From assembly GCA_010015675.1 (NCBI GenBank), contig ML976988.1:432877-496876 (forward strand): a DNA stretch of 64,000 nt, written 5' to 3'. The DNA is from Byssothecium circinans (lineage: Eukaryota > Ascomycota > Dothideomycetes > Pleosporales > Massarinaceae). Below the pieces are notes generated by a model. The model worked only from the letters and a program-made list of their open reading frames with translations. It was not told the DNA's origin and made no database searches. The translations under genes were made by a program, and so were the position numbers. Below, piece by piece: positions 12,257 to 23,064 of this stretch (its first letter is position 1; every line of letters begins with the position of its first letter).

Positions 12257-12805
12257 ATGTCCACCGAAACTGCACCGAAAGCGCCGAAGACAGCCAAGTA
12301 TCTATGTCTCACAATCCTTGGCTACCGCAAGCCCGGAATGAGTGAAGAGGATTATCGAAACCACATGGGTAAGTGACCCGTTGTGCAGTGTCATGATACC
12401 ACGTATTCACGACTTTTCTTCAAGTGAACGTCTCAGCACCTTTAACCAAGGATATCATGGTCAAATACGGGATTAAGAGATGGACACAAATCCACAACCC
12501 GTCCTCCACCCGAGCTCTCATGTCCGAGCTCTTCGATGCACACTTCGTCAACGTTGCCGACTACGACTGTTTCAGCCAGGTAGTGTTCGAGAGCATCGAT
12601 GACTACAAGAGGATGAAACAAGATCCTTGGTACAAGGAGAAGCTCATGCATGACCACCTGAATTTTGCGGATACGCAAAGAAGCAAGTAGGTAACGTGGA
12701 CCATCCACTTGGGATTTCTCACTGATTGCGTTTAGGATGACAATTGGATGGATTGAGGAGTTCGTGCGGGATGGACAGGCCGTTGACGGGTTTAAGGCTT
12801 GTTAA
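12257..12805 (+). CDS. EthD-type atrochrysone carboxylic acid decarboxylase
   Basis: Three exons (12257-12368, 12425-12686, 12736-12805) with introns of 56 and 49 bases give 147 residues. The protein is a dimeric alpha-beta barrel EthD type, with [18 protein letters not shown] at the start, a central [12 protein letters not shown] and [10 protein letters not shown], and the tail [13 protein letters not shown]. Homologues such as TpcK, GedI and ClaH remove the carboxyl group of atrochrysone carboxylic acid, leading to emodin anthrone. The very short last exon was accepted because both splice sites are canonical and the joined tail is typical. The gene appears intact. Confidence 0.9.
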
Positions 12806-13091
12806 TTCCGCGCTTTGTAATGTAATAGCTTGCTGAATGCACCGGTGCTTACTGCCATTTTCCGTATTGGTACATTTCTAAACCTTAATATTGATAATTT
12901 TTCCAGTAACTGAGAACCCTCCTCAGTAAAGCCTTCTAAGACGCTGTAATGCAGAAGTGAGTTGATGCAATAGAAAATTGAGAAGACTTCATGTATTAAA
13001 CAGATTCCAAATATATTATATACTGTAGAATTACAAACCAAAGGGTATCACCGGATCTCATCCTCCTCAAACATACATGCAGATCATCCCA

Positions 13092-14256
13092 TCATATCTG
13101 AATCATCCTCTCCTCATCACTGATGTCGGATTGGCGTTTTGATCGCCTCTCCATGACAATTTCGACCGTGTTGTTCTTGGTGATGCCTCCTGAAGACATT
13201 TTCGTTCCCTTGGATGCATTGCCAGACCGATAAGTCTTATCGCGGGCAATGTTAAGGAACTTAAGGAAGAGCGGCCGGAGCGGAGGAAGGCACGAGGCGA
13301 TCAAGTACATGCCAGGCTCGATAGTTGACCAGATAGCCAAGTCAGTGCCTATTTATGTTAGCAAAGCCCATTTGTAGTGTTGCTGTGCGAGGAACGTACT
13401 CAGCCAAGTTCCATCAGTGGAGAGCTCTTTGACTTTGAAGAAGATGGTGAAGCGGATCGTAGAAGTGATCAAACCGACTGAACCGAGTGCAAAGACGAGT
13501 ATCAAAGCGATTCTTTCCCTGACACCCAACTGAATGTTCCAAATGATGGGAATCGGAAGAATGAGCATAACGACGTCCGTGATCATGTTGACGAAAACGA
13601 GCCAGCGGAAGTAAGACATGGAGTTGATGCAGTACTTTGCCATAGCTGCTTCTCCCGACCATCGAGCAGAGAAAGGACGGCACTGTGCGACCGAAACGAT
13701 GATTCCGGCGAAAGACGTCGCAATGATGACAAACGCTAGTGCATATGCCGCGAGTTTGTACGGTTTTGTGATGAAAATGCGCATATACGATGCCAGGATA
13801 GAAAGTCGGGGGAAAACGACAGCCAAGCTGTGGAGAATCTCGATGGCGTAGCCGGCTTTAGCCCACGAAATGATGCCGTCCATGTTCGTGATGGCAACGA
13901 TGGGCATATGCTTTCCCATCCCAGTAACTCGAGTCATGACTATAGTGAGTCAGTCAGATGGCTTCTACATGTGCTTTCAAAGCCTTGTGAGACTCACTAA
14001 TTGTCAAGATACACATTCCCAAACAGAAAAGAAGGCCAGGAAAAACGAGGTAATCGTCCAAACCGAGCCTCGCTTTGATCTGGCGCCGTGAAATGAACCG
14101 TAGAGCCACGACGAGGAGCTCGAGGAACATGAACACATAAGCCACTCGTTCCGCAAGCGGCCCACGATTTGCTGCGATGTATTCGGCTGGGAACATCGCT
14201 TCCAGAGGTGGCATCTGCGGAGGAAGAGCCGCTGAGGGGTCGGTAGCTTGCGTCAT
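13092..14256 (-). CDS. Fung_rhodopsin (SAT4-type) seven-helix membrane protein
   Basis: Three exons (14256-13998, 13939-13400, 13348-13092), introns of 58 and 51 bases, encode 351 residues. After a short Pro-rich lumenal start come hydrophobic helices near residues 40-58, 75-95 and five more to about residue 260. Typical family marks are DDYLVFPGLL after helix 2, LSILASYMRIF, a loop Cys (VAQCRPFSARW), FRWLVFVNMITDVVMLILPIPIIW and a TIEPGMYLIASCLPPLRPLF stretch. The tail is basic and Ser-rich. The family is large in Pezizomycotina and its molecular role is mostly unknown. Its place between the decarboxylase and the FAD oxidase suggests a cluster-linked role such as sensing or membrane scaffolding, which is inference only. 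Confidence 0.85.
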
Positions 14257-15405
14257 GTTGGACTTGAGCCGTACCAGTATCGAAAGGAAAAGAAGTCGAA
14301 GTGGTCGTACAAATGTTGCCCCAGGAATCAGAAAGAAAAGGATTGGCTTTTACGAAGATAAGGCTGGCAGAAGGCTGGTTCGAGGTCTGGGCTTACATAC
14401 GTTGATGCACCTCCTGCCGGCCATTAACACCCGTCACTCAAAAGGAGCGAGAGCTCGCAGCGAACCTGGTATGCATGGGACGGAGTTGAGACCTTCGGGC
14501 TCTACTACTACTGTTAAAGTCCGATAACATCAGCATATCGGCCGACCTTCAGCCCTTTGAGCGTGAGATTTGACAGATCTTTAGCTGCTTAGCCAATTCT
14601 GGGGATAGGTATATGCGAATGACAGGGACTGGGGAGGTCAGCATGCAAAACGATGCTCGCGAGATCGATATCGGCCTTCCAGGGTCCTGGCACGGTGGGC
14701 ACGTGGTGTGGTTGAATTTTGACAGGCGTTTTCATTCTCCGGACTTTTTCTACTCGCGGAGCGTAGTGGATACAGCTGAAGTCAGAATCACGTGCAAATC
14801 TCACCCCAAGCGAACCAATAAGGCCCTGACGATTATCTGAGAAGTGCGTCTATCAGAGAGGGTGGCGAAAAACGTGATTCCGACTCCACCCGTGCGTGCG
14901 AGTAGCGGTCAAGTAGTGGTTAAGTCGCATAGTGGTGCAGCTACCGGCTTAGCGCCGCCACTATGTCTTAAAGAGGCTTGATGTCCATGGGTGGGTCGCT
15001 AGAGAGCGCCGAACCCCCGTTTTTCATGATCCTGGCTACAACGTGGTCACCAACATCAGACCTCGAGGCTAGGTCTGACGGCAAGCCACGCATGTGGATA
15101 TGTACACACTGATGCCGTCGAAAATCTTGTCCGGCGTTGGAGGCGCTTACCGACCCTACCGAGACGAGATGTAGGAATCAATCCACGGACGCATCTAAAC
15201 AAAGGTAGTCATCAAAGCTACTATGTAGACCGTAGACTTGAGAGAAAGCGCCTGGTCGACGAAAACTGGGCCGTGCTTTGGAGCATATAGTATGTAGCTC
15301 ATTCACCCCTTCCCTTGCATTCGGTAGGCCCATCACTTTCCTTTCAAGGCGTAATCATTGGACCAAGAAGGCGGATTCCAATCTACACGCTGCAGGCAAT
15401 TCACA
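14257..15405. promoter_or_regulatory. Divergent intergenic region upstream of the rhodopsin-like gene and the FAD oxidase
   Basis: This is the third head-to-head promoter region of the cluster, 1149 bases long. Short open frames inside have no recognisable domain. No CGG-N3-CCG site was found here, unlike in the two other divergent promoters. Confidence 0.4.
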
Positions 15406-16948
15406 ATGAAGTCCTACATCCTTGCTGCCCTCGTGGCATCCTCCCTCGCTGCGGACACCCCGCAATTCTCGAAGGTGGCGGACAAAGTCCGGCCTCACCT
15501 TTCGAGCGGCGCCGAGATGTTCCTTCCTGGCTCCGATGGCTACAACACTGCCACTGAAAGGTGGAGTGCTTCAATCAAACCGGGCTTCATTGGTATTGTG
15601 AAAGTGGCAACAGAAGAAGATGTCCAGACAGTGGTATGTTTGCACCCAAGCGATCGTATTTGCAGCTCCTTTACTGACTTCTGTGTTTTAGATAGAAGGT
15701 GCCAATGCCTTGAACCTTCCTTACCTGGCCATTACTGGCGGACATGGCGGTTCCACTGCACTCAACACAGCTAAGAACGCAGTCGGTATTTACATGCGTG
15801 GTCTCACTGGAACAACCATATCCGGATCAACTGATAAGGGCCCAATTGCCGTCGTGAAAGGTGGATCGCTGTCAGGAGAGGTCATTGATTATGTATGGGG
15901 CCAAGGCAAGACTCTTGTTGCTGGAGCATGCGGATGCACTGGATTCACTTCTCCTATGCTTGGAGGTGGACATGGATGGCTCGAAGGCCAATACGGAGTG
16001 ATGAGTGACAATCTCATCTCTGCAAACCTTGTCTTGGCCAACGGCTCTGCTATCACGGTTTCCAGCACTCAGAACTCTGACCTGTACTGGGGAATTCGCG
16101 GCGCTGGGCACAACTTCGGAATCGTTACAAGTGTCAACTACCAAGTGTATGACCGGAAGACCGATGTCGACAGTGGATTTGCTACTGCCACATACATTTT
16201 CACGCAGGATAAGCTCGAATCCGTCTTCACTATCGCCAACCAATGGATTGCGGCTACGAACCGCCCGGTTGAGTTGACGCATTACGCTGTTTTCGTCAAC
16301 GTCCCTCAGATCGACCCTACCAACGCCATCATCCAATTCCTTGTATACTGGCAAGGCACTACCATTCCTGCTCAGTACACCGATCCCCTCAATGCACTCG
16401 GTCCTATCAACGTCGCAGAAGCTTACGTCGACCTCCCCGGTGCCAGCGTGCTGACCGGTGCCGACGTGAACGGACAAGCTTGTCAGAAGGGTGCCAGTCA
16501 CCAAACATATCCCGTTGATTTGTTCAAGTGGGATGTGAACAACCTGCGCACTGTACTCAACATCTATGGCGAACTTCCAGCCAAGGGTCTGGGAAACAGC
16601 ATCATGATGCTAGAGGGCTTTTCTGTCAACAAGGTCCAAGCTATCGCTCAGGATAGCTCGGCTTTCCCATCCCGCGAGTACAATCTTCTCGCATCCCCTC
16701 TCTTCACATATGCTCCTGGAGACTCCTCACTGGACAACCTGGCCGAGGCGTATGGCAAGAGGATCAGGGCTGCACTGTTGAACAACACTGGCCTCACGCA
16801 CAGTGCATACGTCAATTATGCATATGGCGATGAGTCTAACGCGGCGGTCTACGGACCCGAAGCGGCGAGGTTGGAGAAATTGAAGGCTCTGAAGAAGAAA
16901 TATGACCCCGAGGGAAAGTTCAACTTCTTCGAGCCTATCGAGGTTTAG
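15406..16948 (+). CDS. Secreted berberine-bridge-type FAD-linked oxidoreductase
   Basis: Two exons, 15406-15633 and 15692-16948, with a 58-base intron, give 494 residues. A signal peptide (MKSYILAALVASSLAA) is followed by a PCMH-type FAD-binding domain. The motif AITGGHGG carries His94, a likely 8-alpha-histidyl FAD attachment residue, and CGCTGFTSPMLGGGHG may supply the second, cysteinyl bond. DLYWGIRGAGHNFGIVTS and the C-terminal BBE segment (YVNYAYGDE, KKKYDPEGKFNFF) complete the fold. Such flavoenzymes in fungal aromatic clusters perform oxidative ring closure, coupling or alcohol oxidation. Within this cluster a post-anthraquinone oxidation is likely; the exact reaction cannot be read from sequence. 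It starts divergently from the rhodopsin-like gene. Confidence 0.9.
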
Positions 16949-18692
16949 ACCTGATATTTTGGACCTGATCATTTGGTGACTTCTCAGCATATAGACTCAA
17001 TAGATTAATATATAATAGTAATGCTATTTAGCAATTCCATTGGTACTAATTTACTGTGCAACACTATTGGAATCCTGTGAAGGCCGTAGAAATTTTGGAA
17101 CCGAACGCCGTGATACTATGTTCGTCTTGAGCGTTGCCTCCATTCAACCACCCTTCGTATACTTCTTTGCCATATCCTTGGTACTGGTTGAGGGTGTTGC
17201 GCTTGCGAACTTGAGCAGGCTTCCTCACCAACAGGGCTCGTGACCCAATCGAGAAGCTGCCATGCTCGGTTCTGGAAGCAGCCCTTTCCTTCTGCGACAA
17301 GTACCTATTTTCTCAAAATAGAAGGTTTGAAAGGATCTCAACGTCCTGCCTCTTGCCGACTTTAGAAGCCCGACGGAACATGCAAGGGTATCATCAACCA
17401 TCTACTAATTATCCCAGACAGAATTAGTGCTCAGCTAACTAATAGAATGTGTCAAAGATGATGGTTCGCAAGCGACTCAATAGTCTAGCTTACCCCGCCG
17501 GACTTGACAAGAGCCTCAAGAGGGCAGGTGGTAAGGAGCACCACAGTAAGCAGTAGCCTCACCACGGGCCCTTACTGTGGTGCTCCCTATTGCTTAGTGT
17601 GGTGCTCCTTACCACTTGCCCCTCAAGAGGTAGTAAAACGCACAGACAAGTCATGGATATATTTCACCCGCAATGCCGTGATGAAAAGCTTGTTTTCCGA
17701 CCAACAAAGACGGGGTGGAGATCCATGGGGCCGTTCTAGAAAACTTCTAGAAGCTTACAAGTGCTAACCGAGCTTACGCTTCTATACCAGGTGCGGGCTG
17801 ATTCCACGGGAAAAAATATTGAAAATGTAATCTGCACGGACGAATAACCCAGCGACCTTTAAGCATAGGTACTAGCCCCACACTCTCGGAGTCCTATATC
17901 CTCGCTCGTATATTCAGGGCGAGTAGTCTCGGCAGTGTTTACCATTGTACCTTAGGGTAAGACGCCACTAACACCTGCAGGGGATTCATCGTGCATTGCC
18001 TAAACGAACAGCACAAATGTAGGCTCGGCTTTTCTTATTTTTGGCTTGGATGTCATCTATATCTCCGACCATCTCCCCACCCCCGAGATGACTAAATAGT
18101 AGGCTTGCACGGCTTGCTATTAATTCCCGAGAAGACGCCACTTAGCCACACGCCTAGCCGCCGACCGCCTTGCATGGTGAAAGCTTAGCGCGCTCACGCT
18201 AAAATGGCACAAGCCAATACTCCACCGAGGTGTTGTCCGTACTATCTATGGAGAATGTAAGCAAAGGATCAGTTGGGCATGGTATGTTGGTCTTCCAACA
18301 TTGTCGGAGGGGCGGTGACACTCGGCTTATCTTTTGATGACGTGAGATTGCTTGAGGAAAATTTTGTGGCCCACTGGTCATCCATGTCGCCTGTGCTAGA
18401 GGCAAACACCCTCTCGGGTCCGACTTCCTTGCCAGGTACGTAGCGAAAGCTCACTGAAGACCGCGATGCGAGGGCGCCGAGCCTCCGTAGAAATTGGATA
18501 CCTCCAGTGCTGGATAGTATAAGACCACGTGATATATGGTTCTTTGAACGAAATCCACGAAGTAATTCGAAAGTGCTTTATCCGCACAGAGAGCCCATCA
18601 TCCACTCTCAGGCTGAACAAATCAAGTAGCAGACTAGCAGAAGCAATCAACAAATCGAGTCTATCAACATTCAAACACCAACAGCCTTCAAC
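16949..18692. other. Intergenic region before the O-methyltransferase, containing a small fold-back element
   Basis: This 1744-base gap holds the terminator of the FAD oxidase and the promoter of the methyltransferase. It includes the fold-back repeat at 17514-17630 and a CGGAGTCC half-palindrome at 17887-17894 that matches eight of nine bases of the site in the PKS promoter. No gene was recognised in either strand. Confidence 0.4.
17514..17630. repeat. Fold-back (MITE-like) inverted repeat
   Basis: A left arm at 17514-17556 is nearly the reverse complement of a right arm at 17587-17630. The arm core GGAGCACCACAGTAAG (17535-17550) also has an exact reverse complement inside the 30-base loop (17571-17586), and a one-mismatch copy in the right arm (17593-17608). 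The structure could therefore fold in two alternative hairpins. Both outer ends carry CCTCAAGAGG-type sequence. No coding capacity and no clear target-site duplication were seen; it may be a degenerate miniature transposon. Confidence 0.7.
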
Positions 18693-19896
18693 ATGTCCAA
18701 TTCCGCCAGCCAGCAGACCCGCGAAGATATCCTCGACTCAGCACTGCGGATCAAACAATTGACGCAACAACCATCCGACTTCTTGACGGAGCTCCTCATC
18801 CAACAACAACAATTCATCTGCATCGAATGGATATGCCGCTTCAAAGTCTTTGAAGCAGTGCCGCTACCTCCCGATTCCATCTCTTACTCGGATGCGGCCA
18901 CAAAACTCAATGTTTCATCATCGACGCTGCGCTCAACTTTGCGCATGGCCATGACCGCAAATCTCTTCACTGAGACGACAGACGGCAAATTGGCACACAA
19001 CTCTCTCTCTGCCTCATTCGTTCAAAACGAAGATCTCAAGACATGGCTGAACTATAATGTGTTTGCCGCTGTGCCGACTATGAGAGCTTATCCCGATGCG
19101 ACCGCAAAGTGGCCTGGCTCTAAGGTGCCGAACGAGACAGCTTACAATGTCTGGAAAGGAACTGAACTTCCTTTCTTCGGGCACATCAAGGCGAATCCGG
19201 AGCTTGGTGCGGAGTTCAACAAATTCATGGCTTCCCAAGGAACGGCACACGAGGGTGCTAGCTTGGAGCACTTGTTCAATGGATTCGACTGGGCCAGTCT
19301 TGGTGATGCCAAAGTAGTTGATGTAAGTTACGTTCTTCTCGCACCACAGCAACTGCGCTAACTTGCAAAAGGTTGGTGGAAACAATGGCGGTATTTCAGT
19401 AGCGTTGGCAGAGAGATTCCCACGTCTCAAGTTCGTCGTTCAAGATCTCGCAGGCCCCATCCAGGAAGGACGAACCAACGCGGAATCTCTACCTAAGGAA
19501 ATCGCAGAGCGCATCGAATTTCAAGAGCAGAGCTTCCTTGATCCTCAGCCTGTGAAAGATGCTGATGTTTACTTCCTGCGCATGATAATTCACAATTGGA
19601 ACGATGATGACTCTGTCAAGATCCTGAAGGGTCTTGCTGACTCCATGAAGCCGAGCGGCCGAATCATCATCCAGGATATGTTGCTTCCTGCTCCTGGAAC
19701 TGGTTCGCGGACTCATGAAGCTTCACTGCGTGAGAAGGACTTGATGATGCGACAAGTGTTCAACTCGAAGGAGAGGGAGGTTGAGGACCTGAATGCGCTG
19801 CTTGCGCAGGTGGATGAGAAATTGCGCATTGTGGGGGTTGTGCGGCCGAAGGGTAGCCAGCACTCCGTGATTGAGATCGCTCGTCCCGAGGCATGA
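18693..19896 (+). CDS. SAM-dependent O-methyltransferase (plant caffeate/aflatoxin OMT type)
   Basis: Two exons, 18693-19322 and 19372-19896, joined in phase 0 across a 49-base intron, give 384 residues. An N-terminal winged-helix dimerisation domain is followed by the SAM-binding loop VVDVGGNNGG (about 208-217), the FVVQDL strand end, and the catalytic histidine in MIIHNWNDDDS (His about 284). The tail ends ELARPEA-like (VIEIARPEA). The class methylates phenolic hydroxyls. It is the last gene with a secondary-metabolism role and probably methylates an anthraquinone or derived phenol; this assignment to the cluster is inference from proximity. No defect was seen. Confidence 0.9.
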
Positions 19897-21866
19897 GATT
19901 GGTGTGTAATCGACTTGCCCTCTGACATCATGAGAGGAAACGATTTGCTTTGGTGCAGCTGCTGTAAGGTGGAGTCTGTATAAGCTGCAAGACCGGCTTT
20001 CAGAGCGATTCAAATCAAAGACTCCCAGTGACCTTAACATACAGACTCTCTCAGTCTGTATATCTTCGACTTGTGTATCATGGATATATGATAGTATATA
20101 ATTAGAGACAATGTCATTTCTTGGATACTCAAGAATAGTGCCTTCATCTTCTGGATCTTCTTTTATATTGAACCACTAGGTAGTGAATGTTAAACTCTTT
20201 TAACTGTGTTCACAATAGAGAAGCGATATTTTGAAATAATCATCCGTTTTCATCGAATGAAGCTCACTGTCCGCTGAAGAGCCGGCGTTTTGACAAGTAA
20301 CAATTTACGAGCAATATGCATCCTCGCTGCCAGTGAAGTGCTTCGCCACCGTCCATTCTTTAACCCCATCTTTATTATCAGCTTTCACTTAAGGAATGTT
20401 GTCGCAAAAATTGTCGATTACATGAAGCCCCTTAAATATTCCTCCCATTGTTAATCGAAGCAAGAAAGGCATCGACCATTCTTTGCATCGCAACAACCCT
20501 CAACAACAAAATAACCAGGGATATCAGTACCGTTTCCCAATTTCTCCATTTCAATCGTGCCATAGTCCTCAGTCCATAAAGCACTCAATACTAGTTCGAA
20601 GACGTTGAGGGGAGAATAGTATAAGATCTCCAATCGCAAACCCTTTACACATGGCCTGGCACTCTCACCAGTCCCAAGCTCATATATCTATCAGTTTGAA
20701 GGCACCTTGGATCCCAAAACATCAAGTCGATTCTGGCTCGGAGAAACGCACCCTTTCCAGCTATCCAATGCGATCAGAAACTTGTGTCGCTCAATCCTAC
20801 CCCCAGATATGGGTACCATCATCCGCAAGCCTGTATTCGTCAAAGTGAATGGCTGGCCGCACCCACAGGTTGTGACGATACTTTCGAGACTGTAAAATTG
20901 TATTCATGGATGCTGGGTGAGTATCAAAAGGGTCGGTGAGAAGGAAGGTCTGGCGTTGGAAGAATTTGTAAAAGTCCATCCAGTGTCGCCAGATTCAACG
21001 ACGGGGGTTGCACCATCCGGCGTCCATGTGAATAGTATGTGATCATCCACTTCCCGTTGAGCTCAGATTGTAGCTCCAGCACGCCGAACAGAGCCTTCCC
21101 ATCCACTTTCTAATATCGATATCCTCGAGAAGCGCGGAACGCAGCCTACTAAACATGCTAGTCTTCACCTGACAGCTGTGCAGAGCTTCTCTAACCAATA
21201 CAGCAAATAATAAGTATTAATCCAAATGCACAAAAAACTGTCCCGAGAGCCTGCTTGCACGTCTTCGTAACTTTGTAATATGGTACTCTGTAGGAGGAGG
21301 ACACGACCAGGAGGCACGGGAGTGCCATAAGCGCCACTTTTGTAGATTTAGAAAACGTGTTCCCTCGGTTCCCACGTGTGTGAAAGGATCGCGGAGAGTC
21401 GTAAAAGGATTCAAATTGGTAGGTCCTAGCATCTGCACATACAGTGATATTTTCACAGAACGCGCCCACCGTCGAAAGTCTACATTCCAAGTAAGAAACG
21501 AGCGGTGCTGTCATCAGCCAACATCAGGAACAAGAGGCACTACCCTACAGCAGGACCAGTACCCCGAAGCTATAGAACAAAAACGTAGAAGACATTTGGA
21601 ATAGATAAAATAACAACACCAGTCTCCGCAGGAAAGAAAGTTCCTTCGTCTCATACAAACGAAAGCCAGTCCCACCAAAAAGTCAAATCATACTCTTCGC
21701 AAGGTCATGGTGATATAATGCAAGTTGCTATGCCTACCCGGCTACTCCAACGCTACTGAATCCTGCATATCTCTTCTCAAGCAAAAACACACTCAAAGCT
21801 CATTCAAGAACAAACCATCATGCCCGGCCTTTGACATCATCCCGGTCTTGCGCTACGTCATGTAGT
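19897..21866. other. Gene-poor region with short protein-like fragments
   Basis: About 2 kb separates the methyltransferase from the next gene. Short open frames of about 50-80 codons occur on both strands around 20450-21110 (for instance plus-strand 20707-20895 and minus-strand 20924-21106), some with amino acid composition like real protein, but no frame or splice path links them and no family was recognised. They may be remnants of a decayed gene. This region probably forms the right edge of the cluster. Confidence 0.35.
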
Positions 21867-23064
21867 TCACTTTGTCTCTTCCTCATTCTCACTGACAACC
21901 TCCTTCTCGGCAGCTTCCTCGTAGACTGGAGGTGCTTCGTAGCCCGGTAGCTCTGCGTAGACCTCCTTCTCACTTGGCACGCGGGTGTATTCGGCCTCTT
22001 CCTCCTCTAGGGCGATGCGCTCGTACGGTACACGTCCACGGACCTTTGCCACAACGATAGCAATAATGCATCCCAACGCCATTCCAATAAGGTAGGTGAG
22101 AGTGCCAACGAAGACACCAATGAGGATCGGGATGAGGATTGTGAAGAAAGCTCGTCGGAAGAACATCTGGAAGCGGTCGTGGTGGTGGTGAGAGTGGTGG
22201 TAATGGTGGGGATGGGGGCCCTTCACATGTCCCTCTTTCGTATGGTGAGGCTCGTGGTGTGGGTGTCCCGGTCGGAACCTGTGCGGCGGCTTGCCTTCAA
22301 TGCCCTCGTGAGCCATGGGGTTACCGCCCTTGAGCTTGTGGCACCCCTTGCTGGCAGACGACTTGAGGCCATTGATGCGATCGCCTATGGCCGCCCTCCA
22401 CTTGCAGAGAAGCGGCCAATCGTTGCACTCCTCTTGTGCGATGGGGCCAGCCTCGTCTGACTTGGCTGTTTGGAACGATGCGATCATGAGACGACCGTTG
22501 GTATCTTTCAACAGGTTGACTGTGAGTGCCGGTGGGTTTACGGGCTGGCCTTCGATCGACGTAACGCGGAATGTTATGGGAAGTAGCTCGATGCCAGCTT
22601 CGGTGACTGTGTCGGCCGAGCTATAGTGGAAGTTGTATCCAGTAACGCGTAACCGCAGCGCATCTTCAGCGGCGGGGTCGACCTGGGTAACGAAAAAGGA
22701 CTCGGCGAAGTAGCCAAAAGTCGGAGGATATAGCTGAACGCCATCGACTTGGAGTGTATCTTCGTTGGTTCCGACCTCAAAGTCGAGGAGCTGTGGTGGC
22801 GCGTTAGCAAGTCGCAGCCTTGTCAGTTGGCGGAGCACGTACGAAAGAGTTGCCAGCATCCTGCTGCCACGACAGCGCCTTGCCTTGCTTTGTAGCAAAA
22901 GCGCAAGTAGGGCATTCGAGGGCGACGATGCGCTTCATAGGATCTATTGTTATCTCCAGGGCGCTGTCGTCTCCGAGTAGGTCGGCGGCGGTAACACTTG
23001 GGGGGATGAGGATCGCGCTGGTGGAGGCGACCAGCGCCGTAAGTCCTAGGATGCGACAGATCAT
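21867..23064 (-). CDS. Single-pass secretory-pathway membrane protein with His-rich stretch (DUF7728-like)
   Basis: Two exons, 23064-22843 and 22790-21867, phase 0, with a 52-base intron containing TTGCTAAC, give 381 residues. A signal peptide (MICRILGLTALVASTSA) leads a lumenal beta-rich domain with an ECPTCAF motif and LLDFEVGTNEDTLQVDGVQLYPP, resembling the fungal DUF7728 family as far as memory allows. A His-rich run (HPHHYHHSHHHHD) sits directly before one transmembrane segment (about 275-310), and the cytosolic tail is Glu-rich with PPVYEE-like PY motifs, which could recruit a ubiquitin ligase. Function is unknown. A role in metal handling or vacuolar sorting is only a guess from these motifs. 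Confidence 0.8.

Noticed and set aside
20451..21106. Short protein-like frames on both strands
   Set aside because: No set of splice sites joins them into one gene and no family was recognised; kept only as possible remnants in the gap entry.
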